The notes under the pieces are model-generated. The model was not told the origin of the DNA. It saw only the letters and a list, made by a program, of their open reading frames with translations, and did no database searches. Below, one piece after another: positions 8,533 through 15,960 of a stretch of 40,682 nucleotides of DNA. Each line of letters begins with the position of its first letter. The stretch's first letter is position 1. The DNA is from JADJOY01 sp046331705 [NCBI: bacterium] (lineage in GTDB: Bacteria; JADJOY01). The DNA lies in contig JAXLQJ010000064.1 of NCBI GenBank assembly GCA_046331705.1, positions 1 to 40,682 on the forward strand. The letters run 5' to 3'. A program made the translations under genes and the position numbers.

Positions 8533-10029
8533 TCACTGAGGAGCCGGCGGCATTTTTCTTTCGGGATTCGCGACTTCTCTGCGCCAACTCGAGTCTCGAA
8601 CATACACGCTAATGCGGCATCGCCGGAAAGAACAGTCCCGAAACAGCCGCCAGCCTACTGGTATGCCCGCTCCGATATCAATCGAGCCCTCGCCGCTACC
8701 GCTCGGGTCTAGCACTAGCGTGTCAACCATGCCTGCAATCTCACCATTGCGCCATGCTTGCAGGTCGACTCTCGGCAGGGGTCGTATGCGCGGGTCACCA
8801 TAGAGGTAATACTCATCACCAATCTGAGCCGCACGACCAGGCTCAAGGCCAGTCAAACATTGCCGAGAAACAACACACCGCGTGGTATTGCGCGCAAGAC
8901 CTGCCCCAGCATCGATTGTAGCAAGAATTGCGCCCACCACTGCCCCGCTCTTGATCAACATCCCGAACATATATTGCGCCACCGGTCGCCGCCGTGGTTC
9001 TAAAATAAGAAGCTCTGCCCACAAGAGGCACTCAATTGGCGCAACGATGTACAGATAGCGATGATCGTCGTCTGCCAACGGCGACAGGACTAATACAGGC
9101 AAGAGCGTAGCAACGAAGACAACGGACTGGCGGTCGCGGCGCACGAGCGCACGGGCCATTGCAACAATAAGCAACGGACAGAATGTCGAGAATTTTGACA
9201 GCCACCAATGAAGCATGACCACGGGCGCGGCCCCAAAAGCGTCTAAAAAACTATGAGGCACCCACCCGACCGGAGGGTGCAGCCCTGCCAGCTCGTATGC
9301 ATTTACCCATGTGACCGAGGCTTGCTCATTGTGCAGCGCAGTTCCAACGACAATTAAATTTGGAATGAGAACCGGAGATACGCCAAGCAACAGACCCGAC
9401 ACCATGAAGCAGCAAGAGCGCTTCCAGTTGGCGGATCCTAAGAGCGCAGAAAGCGCGATTCCCGGGAAGAGTGCTAGCGCAGAAACCTTAACAGATCCGG
9501 CCAAACCGATCAATAAACTTGGCAAGAAAGTTAAGCGCCTCTCCCGCTTCATTGCAAGCAAGAGCCCGATCGCGGCGATAAGTCCGGCGAGCGGGTCATG
9601 GCTCGGCAGAATCACAGTATGGATGTAAAAGACAGCGAAAAGAACACAAGAAACTATTCCCGTTCCTCGGCTTGCGTGCTCGGTGCCAAATTTACGAGTG
9701 ATGATTAGGCCAAGCACAAAGCACACAAGAGCGACAAGCTTGGGCAAGAAGAGGTATCCACCAAAGACGTCTCGAGATATCACAAGCAAGAGAGTATATG
9801 GCCATTGGACGGTAGGCGCGACCCAGGTTGTGAGTTGAGATATATTGAATCTCTCCGCGTGTGCCCAGCTAAGCGGGAAGCTCAACGCTCTGCCGTGGCA
9901 TGGAAGATTGACACAGCAAATACAAGCAACACCGCCAAGAAGCGCCACCTGCAAGGCGTTCTCGATGCGCTCGGCGCGGGAGCCTAATGTGGGGCCGTTG
10001 TCAGCCATGGCCTTTCGTGAGGAGCTCAT
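8533..10029 (-). CDS. Integral-membrane GT-C-type glycosyltransferase-like protein
   Basis: A 498-residue protein with about ten hydrophobic segments between residues 20 and 380, and a soluble C-terminal domain of about 110 residues. The layout (first long loop after TM1, then VQWPYTLLLVISRDVFGGYL and PSHDPLAGLIAAIGLLLA) resembles GT-C/ArnT-like polyprenyl-phosphate-sugar transferases, but I see no decisive motif. I start at ATG 10029 (GGAGA five bases upstream); the frame opens at 10074. The gene is visibly poorer in G/C, especially at third positions, than its neighbours, and lies between two IS remnants. It was probably acquired, and its nearest functional partners are not here. Confidence 0.7.
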   Translation of the reverse strand: MSSSRKAMADNGPTLGSRAERIENALQVALLGGVACICCVNLPCHGRALSFPLSWAHAERFNISQLTTWVAPTVQWPYTLLLVISRDVFGGYLFLPKLVALVCFVLGLIITRKFGTEHASRGTGIVSCVLFAVFYIHTVILPSHDPLAGLIAAIGLLLAMKRERRLTFLPSLLIGLAGSVKVSALALFPGIALSALLGSANWKRSCCFMVSGLLLGVSPVLIPNLIVVGTALHNEQASVTWVNAYELAGLHPPVGWVPHSFLDAFGAAPVVMLHWWLSKFSTFCPLLIVAMARALVRRDRQSVVFVATLLPVLVLSPLADDDHRYLYIVAPIECLLWAELLILEPRRRPVAQYMFGMLIKSGAVVGAILATIDAGAGLARNTTRCVVSRQCLTGLEPGRAAQIGDEYYLYGDPRIRPLPRVDLQAWRNGEIAGMVDTLVLDPSGSGEGSIDIGAGIPVGWRLFRDCSFRRCRISVYVRDSSWRREVANPERKMPPAPQ

Positions 10030-10160
10030 CGAGTCTCCGCTCGGCAAGAGCGATGCGCGTGCGATGCAGCGCAATTCGAGCTAAAGAGCGAGGCGAGCCT
10101 CACATGTCACGCATCGCAAGCGCGACATGACCGCGAGGCATTGAGAGCAACTTCAGAGCC

Positions 10161-10505
10161 TTACGGCTCATCCGGCGCTTCTTCGTCGAGGATGTTCGCC
10201 ACCGTTTCGCGCTCCCAACGCGCCAACAGCTCGCCGATTTCGCGGTAGTTGCGGAGCGCACGCTCGATCAGCCGCGCCTGCGCCGGGCTCACGACGTGAT
10301 GTCGGAGCTTTCCGTTTACTCGCCGCGTCCATTCGTAGTATGGGCCGTGCCTTGAGTCGACGTCCGTGGCGCAGGCACAGTTCGGACGGCCACACACCTT
10401 CGTCCGGACGTGCAGCGTCCCCGACGACGCATAGTCTTTCGCCACAATCGCCCGACGCAGCGATCGCGTCCGGCGGCGAATGTTCGTGCGGGGATCGCGG
10501 GACAT
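10161..10505 (-). CDS. DUF6788-type IS-associated protein
   Basis: A 114-residue basic protein. The central signature is GTLHVRTKVCGRPNCACATD, then SRHGPYYEWTRRVNGK and VVSPAQARLIERALRNYREI, which I associate with the DUF6788 family of transposon-adjacent proteins. The CxxxxCxC cluster could bind zinc. It is transcribed away from an IS1634-like transposase, with only about 40 bases between the start codons, and a perfect palindrome lies in that gap. A regulatory or accessory role in the element is my inference. Confidence 0.7.
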   Translation of the reverse strand: MSRDPRTNIRRRTRSLRRAIVAKDYASSGTLHVRTKVCGRPNCACATDVDSRHGPYYEWTRRVNGKLRHHVVSPAQARLIERALRNYREIGELLARWERETVANILDEEAPDEP

Positions 10506-10522
10506 GGTTGACAGCGGTCCAG

Positions 10523-10546
10523 TCTGGCGATAATATAATCGCCAGA
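10523..10546. promoter_or_regulatory. Palindromic control region between divergent genes
   Basis: Perfect 9-bp arms TCTGGCGAT and ATCGCCAGA flank the six bases AATATA. The right arm ends on the A of the transposase ATG, and the DUF6788 start lies 17 bases to the left. It is the only A/T-rich spot in the area and is placed where both promoters must lie. An operator, or a transposase binding site, is likely. Confidence 0.6.
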
Positions 10547-10695
10547 TGACGGTTGGTCAAGCGAGCCTGAGCGCACCCCAAGCCCTGGCGCTGCACACCG
10601 AGCCGATCCTTTGCCGCTCATCAATTTCGTTCTTGCCCGCCTCGACCTCGATCGACACCTCAAGCGCTTCCTCCCCACCCGCGACTTCCGCGTTC
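10546..10695 (+). pseudogene. IS1634-like transposase, N-terminal part
   Basis: ATG 10546 reads MTVGQASLSAPQALALHTEP. The family-like continuation LPLINFVLARLDLDRHLKRF lies in another frame from TTG 10611, so a one-base shift seems to lie near 10605. The second frame runs up to the IS3 left end, and after removal of IS3 plus one TTC it continues DFRVRLPFARGLGVLLRSIF in frame. The N-terminal lesion and the later truncation make this a dead gene. Confidence 0.7.
10693..10695. repeat. Left TTC target duplication of IS3 copy b
   Basis: TTC precedes the IS3 terminus at 10696 and is repeated at 12161-12163; IS3 elements commonly duplicate 3 bp. A 3-bp match alone is weak, but the restored reading frame supports it. 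Confidence 0.8.
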
Positions 10696-10772
10696 TGATC
10701 CTCACCCGGTTTAGTGGACACCGTGATTACGCCGCCAATGCGGCTTGCGTGTCGTCCAGCTCGCTCCATGAA

Positions 10773-11807
10773 TCAGTGCACGGCGGTCGGGCTCGTCGGG
10801 CTCTCCATGGGCTGCAAGCGCCCGGTCTCGGGGGGTACCGAGGTAGCGGCCCCCCTCCGCCAAAGCGCTCTGGAGCCATTTCGCGAAGCCGCCTTCGAGA
10901 GCACCTCCCTCGATTCACGCTCGGTCGCGGCCGGTGCGCCTCGATTCGCGAGCTCGGCACGCAGCTCGTACTCGATCGGGCTCACGTAACCGAGGTGTGA
11001 ATGGCGCCGCCGCGGGTTGTAGAACCGTTCGATGTAGTCGCCGATGGAATCGGTGGCCTCGGCTCGGGTCGCGTAGCGCTCCCGATCGAGGAGCTCGGCC
11101 CGGAGCGTCGCGAAGAAGCTCTCTGCCACCGCGTTGTCCCAGCAATCGCCGCGTCGGCTCATGCTGGCGACGATGCCGTGCGCACGCAGGATCGCTCGGT
11201 ACGGGGCGCTGGCGTACGGACTCCCGCGGTCCGAGTGGTGAATCAGGCCCCGGCCGGGTCGCCGAGATCGCAGCGCGCGGTGAAGCGCTGCCAGCGCCAG
11301 CAGGGTGTCGTTCGTGGCGCTCATCGACCAACCGACAACTCGGCGGGAGAACAGGTCCAGAATGACGGCCAGGTATGCCCAGCCCTCCGATGTCGCCACG
11401 TAGGTGACGTCCGTGACCCACGCGCGATTGCGGGCTTTTGCCACGAAGCGTCGGCGGAGAACGTTCGCGGCGATCGGGTGCGAGTGATTCGAGTCCGTCG
11501 TGTGCCGGAACCGCCGCTTCTGTACCGGCACAATGCCCTGCGTCCGCATCACACGCGCCACGCGCTTTTCACCGAGCCGCCAGCCGCGCGTTCGCAGGTC
11601 GCGGTGCACCCGCGGGCTGCCGTAGGTGCATCGGCTCTGTCGATGAGACGCGGCGATCTCGACCGCGAGCACCGCGTCCGTCTTGGCGCGCTTGCTGGGC
11701 CCTCGACGCGCCCAGGCGTAGAAGCCGCTGGGCGACACGTCGAGCACTCGACACAGCATCCGTACCGGGAAGGTGGCCTTCTCCGCCTGGATGAACCGGA
11801 ACCTCAC
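10773..11807 (-). CDS. IS3 transposase OrfB
   Basis: A 344-residue DDE transposase (rve core). The HTH_21-type region (about 30-75) ends GSPRVHRDLR. Catalytic residues are in WVTDVTYVATSEGW, LIHHSDRGSPYAS and DNAVAESFFATLRAELL. The GTG start overlaps the orfA stop (GTGA). The same frame is open back through the A7 run, so the main product is probably an OrfAB fusion made by -1 frameshifting, as established for IS3. The last about 60 residues after ELANRG are Arg/Ser-rich and non-conserved, so this copy has a longer tail than needed. Confidence 0.95.
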   Translation of the reverse strand: MRFRFIQAEKATFPVRMLCRVLDVSPSGFYAWARRGPSKRAKTDAVLAVEIAASHRQSRCTYGSPRVHRDLRTRGWRLGEKRVARVMRTQGIVPVQKRRFRHTTDSNHSHPIAANVLRRRFVAKARNRAWVTDVTYVATSEGWAYLAVILDLFSRRVVGWSMSATNDTLLALAALHRALRSRRPGRGLIHHSDRGSPYASAPYRAILRAHGIVASMSRRGDCWDNAVAESFFATLRAELLDRERYATRAEATDSIGDYIERFYNPRRRHSHLGYVSPIEYELRAELANRGAPAATERESREVLSKAASRNGSRALWRRGAATSVPPETGRLQPMESPTSPTAVH

Positions 11808-12100
11808 CGGCTCTCCTTCGCGAAGAAGGCCGTCGCTTTTTTTAGGATGTCGCGCTCCATCTCGAGGCGCTTCACCTGGGCGCGGAGCTTCGTCAGCTCG
11901 TCACGCTCTGCGGTGGTCAGCGCCCCCGGCGGCCCCTGGCCGGCGTCGATGTCGGACTGCTTCACCCACTCCCGCAGCGACGTCTCGGTCAGGTCGAGGT
12001 CCTTCGCGACCTTGCCGATCGTGCGGTCACCCAGCTTGCACAGCCGGACCGCCTCCGCCTTGAACTCCGGTGAGAACGACCTTCGATGTCTCCGTCCCAT
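11804..12100 (-). CDS. IS3 OrfA
   Basis: A 98-residue DNA-binding protein. ATG 12100 follows GGGAGG with five bases between; the frame also opens at 12142. The HTH_Tnp_1 signature RRSFSPEFKAEAVRLCKLGD is followed by DLDLTETSLREWVKQ and a C-terminal leucine zipper (ERDELTKLRAQVKRLEMERD). It binds the terminal repeats and shares its N-terminus with the OrfAB fusion. Confidence 0.95.
   Translation of the reverse strand: MGRRHRRSFSPEFKAEAVRLCKLGDRTIGKVAKDLDLTETSLREWVKQSDIDAGQGPPGALTTAERDELTKLRAQVKRLEMERDILKKATAFFAKESR
11837..11843 (-). promoter_or_regulatory. Slippery A7 run for programmed -1 frameshift
   Basis: On the coding strand CTAAAAAAAGCG lies near the end of orfA, at ILKKAT. A -1 slip gives KKSDGLLREGEPVRFRFIQ and enters orfB in frame without a stop. 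The position and heptamer are typical for IS3. Confidence 0.85.
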
Positions 12101-12160
12101 CCCAACCTCCCAGCGCATTCTCGCGCCTGTTGGGGTGTCCACGGAAACGGGGGAGGTTCA

Positions 12161-12163
12161 TTC
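12161..12163. repeat. Right TTC target duplication of IS3 copy b
   Basis: TTC follows the IS3 end at 12160 and pairs with 10693-10695. Confidence 0.8.
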
Positions 12164-12603
12164 GGCTTCCCTTCGCCCGCGGGCTCGGCGTCCTGCTGCG
12201 CTCCATCTTTGTCGAGCGCGAGCCCATCTACCGCCAAGCCGAGACCGTCGCCACGCTCGCCCCGCGGGCCTCCGGCCGCACCACCGAGCAGACCATCCAC
12301 GTCGGCGACGACGCCATTGGCCGGGCCCTCGATCATCTCTCTGATGCCGACCGCGCCAGCTTGCTCACCGCCCTCGTCGTGGTCGCGGGCGAACGCTTCG
12401 AGCTGCACCTGGACGAGTTGCACAACGCCTCGACCACCGTACGGTTCTGCGGCCAGTACCCCGCCGCCCGGGGCCGTTCGATCCGCGGCAAGCGCGCGCC
12501 GTTCATCTCCTACAGCTACTCGAAGGATCAACGACCGAATTGGATGCAGTACCTACGAGCGGACCTGGGATGGGGTGCATCTTCGGTACTGCGGCGAAAT
12601 AGC
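12161..12603 (+). pseudogene. IS1634-like transposase, central fragment
   Basis: This continues the transposase frame: LPFARGLGVLLRSIFVEREP, IYRQAETVATLAP, HVGDDAIGRALDHLSDADRA and FELHLDELHNASTTVRFCGQ, then RGRSIRGKRAPFISYSYSKD. The DELHNASTTVRFCG stretch holds the first catalytic aspartate region of IS4/IS1634-type transposases. Homology stops near 12540 (KDQRPN), and the frame then reads about 20 unrelated codons to TAG 12601-12603. The remaining catalytic residues are missing. Confidence 0.8.
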
Positions 12604-12882
12604 TAGGAGCGTTTCGAGGCGCCGGTGTGCGCGTCTCGGTCGACGGCATCGCGCGGCGCGAAACGCGCGGTACGAAGCGCCGAAGCGCGGTCTATGGGGA
12701 TTGTCGGCGGATTGGACTGGCCCGCCGTGGGCAGCGCTCGGTGCGAGCATCTGCCAAGAGTGCCGACCGCGCTTGCCAGGCGACCTGCATGGGCCACGTG
12801 GAGTGAGCTGGGGTCTCGTCGTGGACAGACGCATGCCCGGCGGTGCACGTGCGTGCCGTCACGAATCGGATCGACCGTTCCA
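12604..12882. other. Non-coding stretch downstream of the IS91 transposase
   Basis: I see no gene. By position this 279-base stretch should hold the replication-origin (oriIS) end of the IS91-type element, since it lies 3' of its transposase, but I could not fix the end or find a clear target tetranucleotide. The frame pattern looks like several overlapping shadows. Confidence 0.4.
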
Positions 12883-14076
12883 TCATGATGCGGGTGGATC
12901 TCGCGACCGCGGGGTCCGCGGTTGTGGCACGAGAAGCGTGCAACGCAGTGGTGCGTGACCGCAACGCGGGCAAACCCGTGGATCGCGCGCCGTCAGCCGG
13001 AGGAGCAGATCCGCCCACGTGGATGACTTCGTTTCCGGGGACTGCGCCGGTGGGTTGGGCTCGAGCAGCCGCTGCTCGATGGCGAACCGCTGGCGAGCGC
13101 CCGAGGCCAACAAGCCGTAATGCCGACTCTTGACGAAGCCGAGGGGGAGCACGTGCTCGAGGAAGCGGCGAATGAATTCGCCCGGCGCGAGCGTGGCGCG
13201 TCGGCCTTCCTTCGTCCGGAAAGTGATCGCCTCGGGCTCGACTGCAATCAAGCGTGCGTTGGAAATCGCGACGCGGTGGGTGTAACGGCCGAGGTACTCG
13301 TAGACGTGGTCGGCGCCTCGGAAGGGAGCCTTGGCGTAGACGACCCAGTCCATCGCCATGACTCGGTCGAGCAACCGAGTGAAAACTCCGGGTGCGTCGT
13401 CGGAGAGCGCGAAAGGCTCTTGCCGATGGGCACGACGCAACGTGGCGACGAGCTTGCCGCGGTACAGCCGTGCCAGAACGCGCACGGGGAAGAGGAAGCG
13501 CGGCGAGCCGACGATCCACCGGTCACCTTCGGGCGCCAGCCCCCCTGCGGTGACGACGCAGTGCAGGTGAGGATGGAAACGTAGGTCGCGGGTCCAGGTA
13601 TGGAGTACCGCCGTGAACCCCAGCGTGGCCCCCAGGCGCTTCGGGTCACGCGCGAGTTGCTGGAGCGTGGCGGCGACCGCCGCGAAGAGTGCATCGAAGA
13701 CCCGTGTGCGGTTGAGCCGGGCCAACGGGCGCAGCTCCGCCGGCAGCGTGAAGACGACGTGAAAGTAGGGCAAGGGCAGGATGTGCTCCTTGCGCCGGTC
13801 GATCCAGCGCGCCTGCGCGAGCGCCTGGCACTTGGGGCAGTGACGGTTGCGGCAGGAGTTGTAGGAGGGCTGCTCGTGCCCGCACCGGACGCAGTGGTCG
13901 AGATGACCGCCGAGAACGGCGGTTCGACACGTCTCGATGGCCCGCATCGCGCAGCGCTGCTCGGGACTTAGGCGATGACGTTGGCGGTACGCCTCGCCGT
14001 GGGCGCGGAAGATCTCCGCCACCTCGTGTGTGGAGCGCGCGCGTCGCGGGCCGATACAGCGGCCCAACGCATGCAC
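12883..14076 (-). CDS. IS91-family HUH transposase
   Basis: A 397-residue rolling-circle transposase (Y2_Tnp / transposase_32 type). The N-terminal zinc-binding module is CVRC at 62-65 and CRNRHCPKC at 75-83. The HUH motif HPHLHC has H168, H170 and H172. The tyrosine motif YEYLGRYTHR has Y261 and Y265. The C-terminal part carries a short CPRCGHAPLRC zinc ribbon. It cuts one strand at the origin end and moves by rolling-circle replication. The start lies seven bases after the stop of the tyrosine recombinase gene, so both are one operon. Length and motifs appear complete. Confidence 0.94.
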   Translation of the reverse strand: MHALGRCIGPRRARSTHEVAEIFRAHGEAYRQRHRLSPEQRCAMRAIETCRTAVLGGHLDHCVRCGHEQPSYNSCRNRHCPKCQALAQARWIDRRKEHILPLPYFHVVFTLPAELRPLARLNRTRVFDALFAAVAATLQQLARDPKRLGATLGFTAVLHTWTRDLRFHPHLHCVVTAGGLAPEGDRWIVGSPRFLFPVRVLARLYRGKLVATLRRAHRQEPFALSDDAPGVFTRLLDRVMAMDWVVYAKAPFRGADHVYEYLGRYTHRVAISNARLIAVEPEAITFRTKEGRRATLAPGEFIRRFLEHVLPLGFVKSRHYGLLASGARQRFAIEQRLLEPNPPAQSPETKSSTWADLLLRLTARDPRVCPRCGHAPLRCTLLVPQPRTPRSRDPPAS

Positions 14077-14082
14077 GAGCGC

Positions 14083-14931
14083 TCAGGTCGTGGGCAGCGG
14101 AGGCAGCCGGTCGAGTGGGCTTTGCGTTCCTGCCAGGTGTGCCGTGCTGATGCGGACGTAGTGGGCGGTGGTCTGGAGGGATCGATGCCCGAGCAGGAGC
14201 TGGATGACACGGATGTCGGTGCCCTGTTCGAGCAGGTGCGACGCGAACGAATGGCGCAGCACGTGCGGCGTGACCCGCTTGGCGAGTCCCGCTTGATCAG
14301 CGGCGCCGTGTAGCGCGGCCCGCACGGTCTCTGGGCGCATCTCACGACCCGTGGTGGACGGGAAGATCACCGGTCCGCGCGGTCGTTCGGCCCGCCAATA
14401 GGCGCGCAGCGCGAGAAGCATCCGGCCGCTGAGCAGGACGAAGCGGTCCTTCTGTCCCTTGCCCAGTCGGACGTGAATGACGTGGCGCGCGCTGTCGAAG
14501 TCGTCGACACGAAGGCGGCACGCTTCACTGATGCGAAGACCGGCGCCGTACGTGACCATCACCAAGGTGCGAATCTTGATCGAGGTGATTGCCGCGAAGA
14601 GTTGCTCCACCTCCGTGGGGCTCAAGATGTCGGGCAGGGTCTTCGGCACTCTCGGTGTGGGGATGTTGACGACGACGTCGGGACGCTTGAGCACGACCGC
14701 GTAGAGGAACCGCAACGCCGCGAGGTGGACGTGCAGGGTCTGCGGATGAAGCTTCCTCTCGTTGCGCAGGTGCGCGAGAAACGTACGCACCTCGCGTTCG
14801 CCGAGGTCGACGGGCGTACGCCCGTGAAATCGCACGAAGGCGACGACCCGCGACAAGTAGATGCGCTGGGTCCCGGCGCTGAGGCCGCGCAGTTGCATCT
14901 CCTCGACCATCCGATCACGAACCGCTCCCAT
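14083..14931 (-). CDS. Tyrosine recombinase of the IS91-type element
   Basis: A 282-residue XerC/D-like site-specific recombinase. I start at ATG 14931, preceded by GGAGGG; the frame opens at 14964. Residues about 1-85 form the SAM-like core-binding domain. The catalytic domain has R133 (GLRISEACRL), the lysine in the LGKGQKDR hairpin, H223-x-x-R226 (HVLRHSFASH), H249 (LLGHRSLQTT) and Y258 (HYVRIS). All key residues are present. Such recombinases accompany many IS91-like elements and may resolve rolling-circle products or promote circular forms; the exact role is not settled. Confidence 0.93.
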   Translation of the reverse strand: MGAVRDRMVEEMQLRGLSAGTQRIYLSRVVAFVRFHGRTPVDLGEREVRTFLAHLRNERKLHPQTLHVHLAALRFLYAVVLKRPDVVVNIPTPRVPKTLPDILSPTEVEQLFAAITSIKIRTLVMVTYGAGLRISEACRLRVDDFDSARHVIHVRLGKGQKDRFVLLSGRMLLALRAYWRAERPRGPVIFPSTTGREMRPETVRAALHGAADQAGLAKRVTPHVLRHSFASHLLEQGTDIRVIQLLLGHRSLQTTAHYVRISTAHLAGTQSPLDRLPPLPTT

Positions 14932-14951
14932 GGTGCCCTCCGAGGTATGGA

Positions 14952-14972
14952 GGCACCCGTCCATCGGGTGCC
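14952..14972. repeat. Perfect 8-bp hairpin upstream of the recombinase gene
   Basis: GGCACCCG and CGGGTGCC are separated by TCCAT. The hairpin lies just upstream of the recombinase ribosome binding site. It may be a subterminal palindrome of the terIS end, a recombinase site, or an mRNA leader hairpin; the sequence alone cannot separate these. Confidence 0.6.
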
Positions 14973-15141
14973 CAGACCAGCGTGAGCACCGCGAGACACA
15001 GCGCGCAGCTATCGCGGGCCGATCACGATCGACGGGAGGGATGCGGTCGCGGGGATCACCCGCAAGCTGCGCGCGTAGCGCGCTTCGTACCGAGCGATCA
15101 CCATCCTCCGAAACAGGTGATCACGATCACCGAAATGCGCG

Positions 15142-15960
15142 CTCAAGTGGAACCAGGCCGGCGAGGTCACCGAGTGGAACCCCACCTTCGGCGCCGCGAT
15201 GCTGGAGCTCGGCGTGGGCGTCGAGCTTTGCTGGCCCCGGCGCGCCAACCAGAAAGGCTCCGTCGAGAATCTCGTTGGCTGGGTGAAAGGCTCGTTCTTC
15301 AAGCAGCGCCGCTTCCTCGACGACGTCGACCTCGCACGCCAGCTCGCCGAGTGGCACGAGGAGGTCAACACACGCCGCCCGTCACGCGCCACGAATGTGA
15401 TCCCGGCCGAGCGCATGGCCGAGGAGCGTGCTCGACTCCGGCCGCTCAAGGTGCGGCCCGCCGACCTCGCGCTGCGCTACCCGGTCTTCGTCGGACCGAC
15501 CGGGTTCGTCGTCTTCGACGGCCAGACCTACTCGATGTCACCCGATGCCATCGGGATCAGCGGCACGCTCTTCCTCTGCCGCGATCACGTTCGCATCGTG
15601 GCCAGCCGATTCGAGGTCACGCATTCGCGCGTCGCGGCGGGAGAGCGCTCGGTGCTGCCCGAGCACCGCGCCCAGATGGTCGCCGCGGTCTCGGGTAAGC
15701 GCGCCAAGCGCTACCTCAAACGCCAGCACTTGCTCGAGATCGGCGGCACGGCGCTCGCCTACCTGACCGAGCTCACCCATCGACGGCCCCAGCAGTGGGT
15801 GCGCGACGTCGATCGGCTGCATGAGTTGCTCCAGCACCACGGCGCCGAAGCGATGCGCACCGCCTTCGACCAAGCGCTCACCGAGCGCGTCGTCGGAGCC
15901 GAGTACGTCGCCCATTACCTCGCAGCTCACGAGTCCGTCCAGGAGGCGCTGCCGCTATGA
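15142..15960 (+). pseudogene. istA: IS21 IstA (second element), C-terminal half
   Basis: Homology begins at LKWNQAGEVTEWNPTF, just after an in-frame TGA at 15118, so the N-terminal HTH and the first catalytic aspartates are missing. What remains includes NQKGSVENLVGWVKGSFF, with the catalytic glutamate, then EWHEEVNTRRPSRAT, PVFVGPTGFVVFDGQTYSMS and the helical tail. The first ATG in the fragment is at 15199. The stop overlaps the istB start (ATGA). This is a different IS21 lineage from 4909-8213, where the spacing and tail differ. Confidence 0.9.

Larger units (their letters stand above)
10696..12160 (-). mobile_element. Complete IS3-family element (copy b)
   Basis: The element is 1,465 bp. 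Left end TGATCCTCACCCGGTTTAGT; right end, reverse strand, TGAACCTCCCCCGTTTCCGT. Twenty-two of the first 27 positions agree. It has two overlapping minus-strand genes with a slippery A7 run. The TTC duplications and the restored host frame define the ends exactly. It appears intact and is closely related to the decayed copy at 4634-8517. Confidence 0.93.
10161..12603 (+). mobile_element. IS1634-like element remnant, split by IS3
   Basis: This comprises the divergent DUF6788 gene and an IS1634-like transposase read from about 10546 to 10695 and again from 12161 to about 12540. The IS3 copy at 10696-12160 sits inside. The 3' two thirds of the transposase are absent, so the element was truncated before or during arrival of the IS91-type element. 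Terminal repeats were not found. The outer boundaries are set by the genes, not by ends. Confidence 0.65.
12883..14972 (-). mobile_element. IS91-type element with its own tyrosine recombinase
   Basis: A two-gene minus-strand unit (recombinase, then HUH transposase) lying between the truncated IS1634-like transposase and a truncated istA. The ends are not resolved. The terIS side must lie between 14973 and 15141, and the oriIS side between about 12541 and 12882. Both neighbours are truncated at the unit, which suggests insertion with deletion or one-ended transposition. Confidence 0.7.

Noticed and set aside
10523-10546. The palindrome as an attC or integron site
   Set aside because: It lacks the two-box layout of attC, there is no integron integrase nearby, and it lies exactly between divergent start codons.
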